From positions 1 to 6,069 of the forward strand of contig JAUWZM010000121.1 in NCBI GenBank assembly GCA_030615365.1: a DNA stretch of 6,069 bases, read 5' to 3'. Position 1 is the first letter of the stretch; the number at the start of each line of letters is the position of its first letter. Positions 5,939-6,069 of this stretch are shown here, piece by piece. Source of the stretch: Candidatus Aerophobota bacterium. Its GTDB lineage: Bacteria; Aerophobota; Aerophobia; Aerophobales; B3-G15. The position numbers were made by a program, and so were the translations under genes. The notes under the pieces are model-generated. The model saw only the letters and a program-made list of their open reading frames with translations. It was not told where the DNA came from and did not search any database.

Positions 5939-5958
5939 CCACGCCCTAAAGGACGTGG
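5939..5958 (-). repeat. Right-end hairpin of the IS200/IS605-type element
   Basis: On the minus strand CCACG-T-CCT pairs with AGG-G-CGTGG around a two-base TT centre. This gives eight Watson-Crick pairs and one T-G mismatch. Irregular hairpins of this kind near the ends are what the Y1 transposase of this family recognises. The TTGAC cleavage-type pentamer (5931-5935) follows three bases later. Confidence 0.75.
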
Positions 5959-5962
5959 CTTG

Positions 5963-6069
5963 TTAGTGGGTCTTTTCTGACTCCTTAGCAAAGAGCTCTA
6001 ACTGTTCTGTGTGGTGTTGGTATCTTATATACTTTTTGATCTCATCTGCGGTAACCTTATCTCCGGATG
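5963..6069 (-). CDS. tnpA: IS200/IS605 Y1 transposase TnpA, C-terminal end (5' part outside window)
   Basis: The frame is open from the window edge to TAA at 5965-5963 and gives 34 complete codons, including SGDKVTADEIKKYIRYQ. This matches the C-terminal helix of Y1 (HUH-superfamily) TnpA proteins, which typically read (S/T)xGxVTxExIxxYIxxQ after the catalytic-tyrosine region. The catalytic His-x-His and Tyr lie outside the window. The polar tail HHTEQLELFAKESEKTH ends four bases before the right-end hairpin, the usual tight arrangement for a tnpA-only element. The enzyme would move the element as single-stranded DNA. No stop or frameshift appears in the visible part. The call rests on a short segment plus its position next to a fitting hairpin and TTGAC. 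Confidence 0.8.
   Translation of the reverse strand, partial: SGDKVTADEIKKYIRYQHHTEQLELFAKESEKTH

Larger units (their letters stand above)
5931..6069 (-). mobile_element. IS200/IS605-family insertion sequence, right end (rest outside window)
   Basis: Reading the minus strand, the end of a Y1 transposase gene is followed within 4 bases by a hairpin and then TAG-TTGAC, where similarity to the interrupted dehydrogenase begins. A subterminal hairpin followed by a short cleavage pentamer is how right ends of this family are built; ISDra2 uses TTGAC at the right end and TTGAT as target. These elements have no terminal inverted repeats and make no target duplication, and none is seen here. No tnpB gene lies on this side, so it resembles the tnpA-only IS200 group, though the far end is not visible. 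Confidence 0.8.

Noticed and set aside
5741..5980. 79-codon plus-strand frame across the dehydrogenase remnant and IS end
   Set aside because: It is antisense to the Gfo/Idh/MocA remnant and crosses the insertion junction, so it cannot be an inherited gene.

Overview
The window is AT-rich bacterial DNA with strong Shine-Dalgarno sites (AAGGAGG, GGAGGG) and at least one well-supported TTG start. It carries an oxygen-sensitive type of enzyme, a tungsten/molybdopterin aldehyde:ferredoxin oxidoreductase, and a cupin-type glucose-6-phosphate isomerase that is best known from archaea. Together these suggest an anaerobic, probably uncultivated and possibly thermophilic bacterium. The sequence alone does not fix the phylum.

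Left flank (1-1052, plus strand). It opens with the last 91 codons of an IS256/Mutator-type transposase. Its stop codon sits at the centre of a perfect 24-bp palindrome. After about 200 bp of non-coding sequence, part of which may be the right end of that element, comes a toxin-antitoxin pair. The DUF4258-type toxin is broken by an in-frame TAG. The YgiT/MqsA-type zinc-finger antitoxin, 3 nt downstream, is intact.

Centre (1237-5377, minus strand). Four genes are read right to left: a D-2-hydroxyacid dehydrogenase, a 605-residue aldehyde:ferredoxin oxidoreductase, a cupin-type phosphoglucose isomerase and a KDPG/KHG-family aldolase. The last three are packed 12-15 nt apart, each ribosome site touching the preceding stop codon. 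The oxidoreductase follows the dehydrogenase after 85 nt. A perfect TATAAT box and an overlapping two-copy palindromic motif lie upstream of the dehydrogenase. The set reads as a sugar or sugar-acid catabolic operon. The aldolase would split a 2-keto-3-deoxy acid into pyruvate and an aldehyde, the oxidoreductase could oxidise an aldehyde to its acid with ferredoxin, and the dehydrogenase would interconvert a 2-hydroxy acid and a 2-keto acid. The dehydrogenase has Gln where the family has its catalytic Glu.

Right flank (5612-6069, minus strand). This holds the C-terminal third of a Gfo/Idh/MocA sugar dehydrogenase, cut by an IS200/IS605-type element. Visible parts of the element are the end of its Y1 transposase (tnpA), a right-end hairpin and a TTGAC cleavage-type pentamer. 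The catabolic operon is therefore bordered by mobile DNA on both sides and has probably lost its first dehydrogenase gene.
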